Assembly: GCA_017853715.1 (NCBI GenBank)
Contig: JAFMIZ010000019.1
Location: 1 to 34,411, forward strand
Origin: Pedosphaera sp.
Lineage (GTDB): Bacteria > Verrucomicrobiota > Verrucomicrobiia > Limisphaerales > DSYF01
DNA length: 34,411 nucleotides
Reading direction: 5' to 3'
Shown here piece by piece: positions 33,560-34,411 of the stretch; position 1 is the stretch's first letter, and each line of letters starts with the position of its first letter. The position numbers and the translations under genes are program-made. The notes under the pieces were generated by a model that searched no databases, was not told the origin of the DNA, and saw only the letters and a list, made by a program, of their open reading frames with translations.

Positions 33560-33960
33560 CAGCCAAGGGCAAGATCACCCATCACTGGCAGTTGGACGTC
33601 TATAAACTGTCAGTCGAGGCAGGAATGCGTTTGTTTGAGTTGTCAAAGAAGTTTCCGCGCGAAGAAATGTATTCGCTCACTGACCAAGTCAGCCGGTCTT
33701 CGCGTTCCGTATCTTGCCATATTTCAGAAGGATGGCGCCGCAGACGATACGAAGCTGCCTTCTGCGATAAACTGAATGGCTCCGAAAGCGAAGCCGCCGA
33801 GACTCAAACTTGGATCGAATACGCGGTTCGGTGCGACTACATCACCGCAAAGGAAGGACGCGAACTGCATAAAAGCTATGACCACATCATGGGAAAGTTG
33901 GTAAACATGCAGAACAATCCCGAAGTGTGGCTCCTGAATAACCCACGCACCCGCGCCTGA
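33556..33960 (+). CDS. Four-helix-bundle protein (S23 / 23S rRNA intervening-sequence type)
   Basis: This 134-residue helical protein has the S23 family pattern: 'HWQLDVYKLSVEAGMRLFELSKKFPREEMYSLTDQVSRSS', 'HISEGWRRRRYEAAFCDKLNGSESEAAETQTWIEYA', and 'HIMGKLVNMQNNPE'. Relatives are encoded by intervening sequences in 23S rRNA genes, stand as free genes in many genomes, or act as Avd partners of diversity-generating reverse transcriptases; a general function is not known. No reverse transcriptase or rRNA gene is near. The GTG start (33556-33558) overlaps the TGA of the DUF485 gene. The coding region is framed by purine (33514-33544) and pyrimidine (33961-33990) tracts forming an imperfect inverted repeat. 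It splits a gene pair that is normally adjacent, so it is probably an insertion. Confidence 0.82.
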   Translation: MTAKGKITHHWQLDVYKLSVEAGMRLFELSKKFPREEMYSLTDQVSRSSRSVSCHISEGWRRRRYEAAFCDKLNGSESEAAETQTWIEYAVRCDYITAKEGRELHKSYDHIMGKLVNMQNNPEVWLLNNPRTRA

Positions 33961-33990
33961 TCACCCTTTCACCTTTTCTCCCCTTCACCC
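33961..33990. repeat. Right arm of the imperfect inverted repeat
   Basis: The pyrimidine tract TCACCCTTTCACCTTTTCTC and its continuation CCCTTCACCC follows directly after the stop codon of the four-helix gene. It is the near reverse complement of 33514-33544. A T6 run follows at 33991-33996. Confidence 0.6.
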
Positions 33991-34005
33991 TTTTTTCAAT
34001 CACCC

Positions 34006-34411
34006 ATGGAACCCATCCTCGCCACCGCAGTTGACCCCTACATCCTCGCCTTCAGCGCCATCACCGTCGTCGTGACGATTTGGATGGGCTTTCGCTCAGC
34101 GAAGACTTCCAAGACGGCCAGCGACTTTTTCGTGGCCGGCCGCAGCGTGAGCGTCGGCTGGAATGCCAGCGCCATCTCGGGTGAATACCTCAGCGCCGCC
34201 AGTTTCATGGGCATCGCAGGCATGGTGATGTCGAGCGGTTACGACGCGCTGTGGTATCCGGTCTGTTACGCGTGTGGGTATCTGTTCCTGCTGTTGTTCA
34301 TCGCCGGGCCGTTGCGGCGCTTCGGGGCTTACACGATTCCCGATTTCGCTGAGGGCCGGTTCGACTCGCCGCTGTTCCGCAAGATCGCCGTGTGCTTCGT
34401 GCTGTTCATCG
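34006..34411 (+). CDS. Sodium:solute symporter (ActP-like), N-terminal part
   Basis: The first 135 residues of a SSS-family transporter are present; the gene runs off the right edge. Visible are a first helix ('ILAFSAITVVVTIWMGF'), 'FFVAGRSVSVGWNASAISGEYLSAASFMGIAGMVM' (helices 2-3, with the Ser/Ala-rich Na+-site region), 'GYDALWYPVCYACGYLFLLLFIAGPLRRFG' and 'YTIPDFAEGRF'. The YTIPDF motif and SGYDAL stretch are typical of the acetate/monocarboxylate ActP branch rather than PutP. The preceding DUF485 gene agrees with that. Substrate is inferred. Confidence 0.88.
   Translation, partial: MEPILATAVDPYILAFSAITVVVTIWMGFRSAKTSKTASDFFVAGRSVSVGWNASAISGEYLSAASFMGIAGMVMSSGYDALWYPVCYACGYLFLLLFIAGPLRRFGAYTIPDFAEGRFDSPLFRKIAVCFVLFI

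Noticed and set aside
33556-33960. Four-helix gene as part of a diversity-generating retroelement (Avd)
   Set aside because: No reverse transcriptase, template repeat or variable gene is in the window.

Overview
The window looks like a chromosomal segment from a Gram-negative member of the Verrucomicrobiota, perhaps near the Pedosphaera/Limisphaerales group; this assignment is an inference. The reasons are a lipid A gene (lpxD), a high-GC base composition, an enormous secreted repeat protein whose C-terminus has the 'IPGRSYTVIYSD...LYRIIINP' style I associate with that phylum, and the mix of a PFOR, a DUF255 protein and a NAPE-PLD-like hydrolase. No rRNA, tRNA, CRISPR array, prophage or insertion sequence was seen.

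Layout. 1-498 (-): a partial, frameshifted DUF922 zinc-peptidase-like gene. 718-5039 (+): lpxD and a large SNF2 helicase. 5134-8495: nucleotide metabolism, with nupC (-), purU (+), and hpt with a dimeric-dUTPase-like gene (-). 8674-10739 (+): a tight four-gene ExbB-ExbD-TonB-like-zinc-ribbon operon. 10752-11789 (-): a wrecked multihaem cytochrome gene. 11983-15331 (+): purB, then a phoB-phoR two-component system behind a clear Pho box array. 15346-17847 (-): a wrecked metallo-hydrolase gene, a secreted TPR protein and a small unknown gene. 17983-20629: a DUF255 thioredoxin-fold protein (-) and a small cytochrome c (+) with a strong terminator. 20773-21190 (+): a dead YjbQ gene. 21197-28103 (-): a 1949-residue secreted repeat protein followed by an outer-membrane beta-barrel. 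28361-33009 (-): nifJ (pyruvate:ferredoxin oxidoreductase) followed by a dihydroorotate-dehydrogenase-like gene. 33230-34411 (+): a DUF485 subunit, an embedded four-helix-bundle (S23/IVP-type) gene and the start of a sodium:solute symporter.

Two themes stand out. First, at least four genes are broken by several frameshifts, nonsense codons and lost active-site residues, while reading frames of 3-6 kb beside them are intact. This points to real gene decay rather than poor sequence. Second, several small structures lie on top of ordinary genes: four Pho half-sites at exact 11-base spacing before phoB, a four-helix gene bracketed by an imperfect inverted repeat inside a transporter operon, a repeat that appears inserted in frame in the DUF255 gene, and an ExbB/ExbD pair lacking two residues of the usual proton path. 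I did not find a wholly new multi-gene system; the best leads are the four-helix insertion, the divergent Exb motor and the giant protein with its barrel.
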